From: JAGXLC01 sp041686375
GTDB lineage: Bacteria > Bacteroidota > Bacteroidia > Bacteroidales > UBA12077
Reading direction: 5' to 3'
NCBI GenBank assembly: GCA_041686375.1
Contig: JAWLEB010000002.1
Location: forward strand, 109,178-173,177
Length of the DNA: 64,000 nt
The notes beneath the pieces were generated by a model. The model saw only the letters and a program-made list of their open reading frames with translations, was not told the origin of the DNA and did not search any database. Of this stretch, positions 63,320 to 64,000 are shown one piece after another. Both the position numbers and the translations under genes were made by a program. Numbering within the stretch: the first letter of the stretch is position 1; each line of letters begins with the position of its first letter.

Positions 63320-63883
63320 TTGAAATATCTTATTACCGGTTTAGGAAATATCGGAGATAAGTACAAAAATTCCAGACATAATATTGGTTTTAAAATATTG
63401 GATGCTTTCGCGGAGGTATCCAATATTTCTTTTTCAGACAAAAGGTATGGAGCCATAGGAACTTATAAATTCAAAGGAAGAACTTTTATTCTTCTCAAGC
63501 CCTCCACCTATATGAATTTAAGCGGAAGAGCTGTTAATTATTGGCTTAAAAAAGAAAAAATCCCCCTGGAGAGATTACTTGTCATAATGGATGATGTCTC
63601 CCTACCGTTAGGATCTATCCGAATCAGACCTAAAGGAGGCGCCGGAGGACATAATGGACTGGAAAATATCAACCAGGTGCTTGGAACGCAAAATTATCCA
63701 CGTCTGAGATTTGGAATTGGAGATGATTTCTACCCCGGGGAGCAAGTACAATATGTATTGGGCGAATGGTCCGAAGATGAAAAAAAAGAACTCCCCCAAC
63801 TTATTGACCATGCGATAGAAATGATAAAAGCATTTGGAACGATAGGTATGGAATTAACTATGACCAAATACAACAAAAAATAA
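63320..63883 (+). CDS. pth: Peptidyl-tRNA hydrolase
   Basis: 187 residues. It frees tRNA from peptidyl-tRNA dropped by ribosomes. MKYLITGLGNIGDKYKNSRHNIGFKILD carries the catalytic Asn and His (the His in SRHNIGF). Further motifs are LKPSTYMNLSGRAVNYW, VIMDDVSLPLGSIRIRPKGGAGGHNGLENI and RLRFGIGDD. The frame begins with TTG at 63320, since no in-frame ATG occurs before the conserved KYLITGLGN start and alignment fixes the N-terminus. This is a clear TTG start. Confidence 0.95.
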   Translation: MKYLITGLGNIGDKYKNSRHNIGFKILDAFAEVSNISFSDKRYGAIGTYKFKGRTFILLKPSTYMNLSGRAVNYWLKKEKIPLERLLVIMDDVSLPLGSIRIRPKGGAGGHNGLENINQVLGTQNYPRLRFGIGDDFYPGEQVQYVLGEWSEDEKKELPQLIDHAIEMIKAFGTIGMELTMTKYNKK

Positions 63884-64000
63884 GTTCAAAATTAACTCCC
63901 GTATACATAAACGTTTTAACAGGCTTTATTTCAACAGATTAATATGTTGAAAAGATACATGATACCTGCTTATTTTTTTTATGTTTAGAGAAATTCCTGG
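63884..64000. other. Region after pth to the window end
   Basis: 117 bp with no complete gene. An ATG at 63981 opens MFREIPG to the window edge and could begin a further gene; a short hairpin CAACA-TGTTG precedes it. Nothing firm can be said. Confidence 0.3.

Noticed and set aside
62878..63456. 192-codon open frame antisense to rplY and pth
   Set aside because: It is the antisense shadow of the GEE repeats of rplY (long Ser/Pro run) and of pth; both plus-strand genes are certain.

Overview
The window is about 64 kb of an AT-rich bacterial chromosome from the phylum Bacteroidota, most likely an anaerobic member of the Bacteroidales/Marinilabiliales. The evidence is the gliding/type IX secretion gene gldB, a secreted protein with a CHU_C-type (T9SS type B) C-terminal domain, a decayed gingipain-like gene with a type A sorting tail, a SusC-style TonB receptor with a carboxypeptidase-regulatory-like N-terminus, promoters of the Bacteroidota TAnnTTTG type, and the [FeFe]-hydrogenase maturase HydG. 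I saw no rRNA, tRNA, CRISPR array or intact insertion sequence.

Layout. 1-4.1 kb (minus): a DnaE-type polymerase cut by the window edge, nadE, and a small outer-membrane barrel. 4.4-9.6 kb (plus): gldB, an active/inactive M16 peptidase pair, and a T9SS substrate. 9.7-13.2 kb (minus): a propeller sensor histidine kinase. 13.5-17.7 kb (plus): rel/spoT, a Fur-family regulator and purA. 18-21.5 kb (minus): a membrane-anchored unknown, an MFS transporter with a large soluble insert, and a SPOR lipoprotein. 21.9-28.8 kb: an acyl-CoA synthetase, DUF2007, asparaginase, ppk, a phosphatase and a GNAT. 29-33.8 kb: lptD, divergent from an amidase and mlaD. 34-37.1 kb: dnaA, a DMT transporter and yigZ. 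37.2-40.2 kb: pyrB, pyrI and a second acyl-CoA synthetase, with a 100-N assembly gap in the convergent 3' ends of the last two. 40.5-45.4 kb: a small unknown protein, asnA with its leader, a C25 peptidase pseudogene and comEC. 45.4-47.3 kb: trkA followed by a trkH relic. 47.3-53.9 kb (minus): a Sua5-like protein, transaldolase, hydG, TonB receptor, a TM1266-type regulator and a TlpA-like thioredoxin. 54-54.7 kb: two more TM1266-like proteins. 54.7-59.3 kb (minus): an M14 peptidase, an SRAP pseudogene and lnt. 59.5-63.9 kb (plus): aldehyde dehydrogenase, engB, prs, rplY and pth.

The most interesting signal is the asnA leader (about 40970-41306). After a good Bacteroidota promoter come two complete attenuator modules in series. 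Each has a 19-codon asparagine-rich leader peptide (6 and 9 Asn codons), a stop codon that overlaps the 5' strand of an antiterminator, and a mutually exclusive intrinsic terminator with a T-tract. asnA starts 29 bp after the second terminator hairpin. This predicts that asparagine synthesis is gated twice by translation of Asn codons. No T-box is present.

Other notable points are three decayed genes (a gingipain-like C25 peptidase, trkH next to an intact trkA, and an SRAP/YedK relic), a dispersed intergenic repeat that supplies the C-terminus of a GNAT protein, a MITE-like element, and an isolated hydG-TonB receptor-regulator operon with no hydrogenase structural genes in view.
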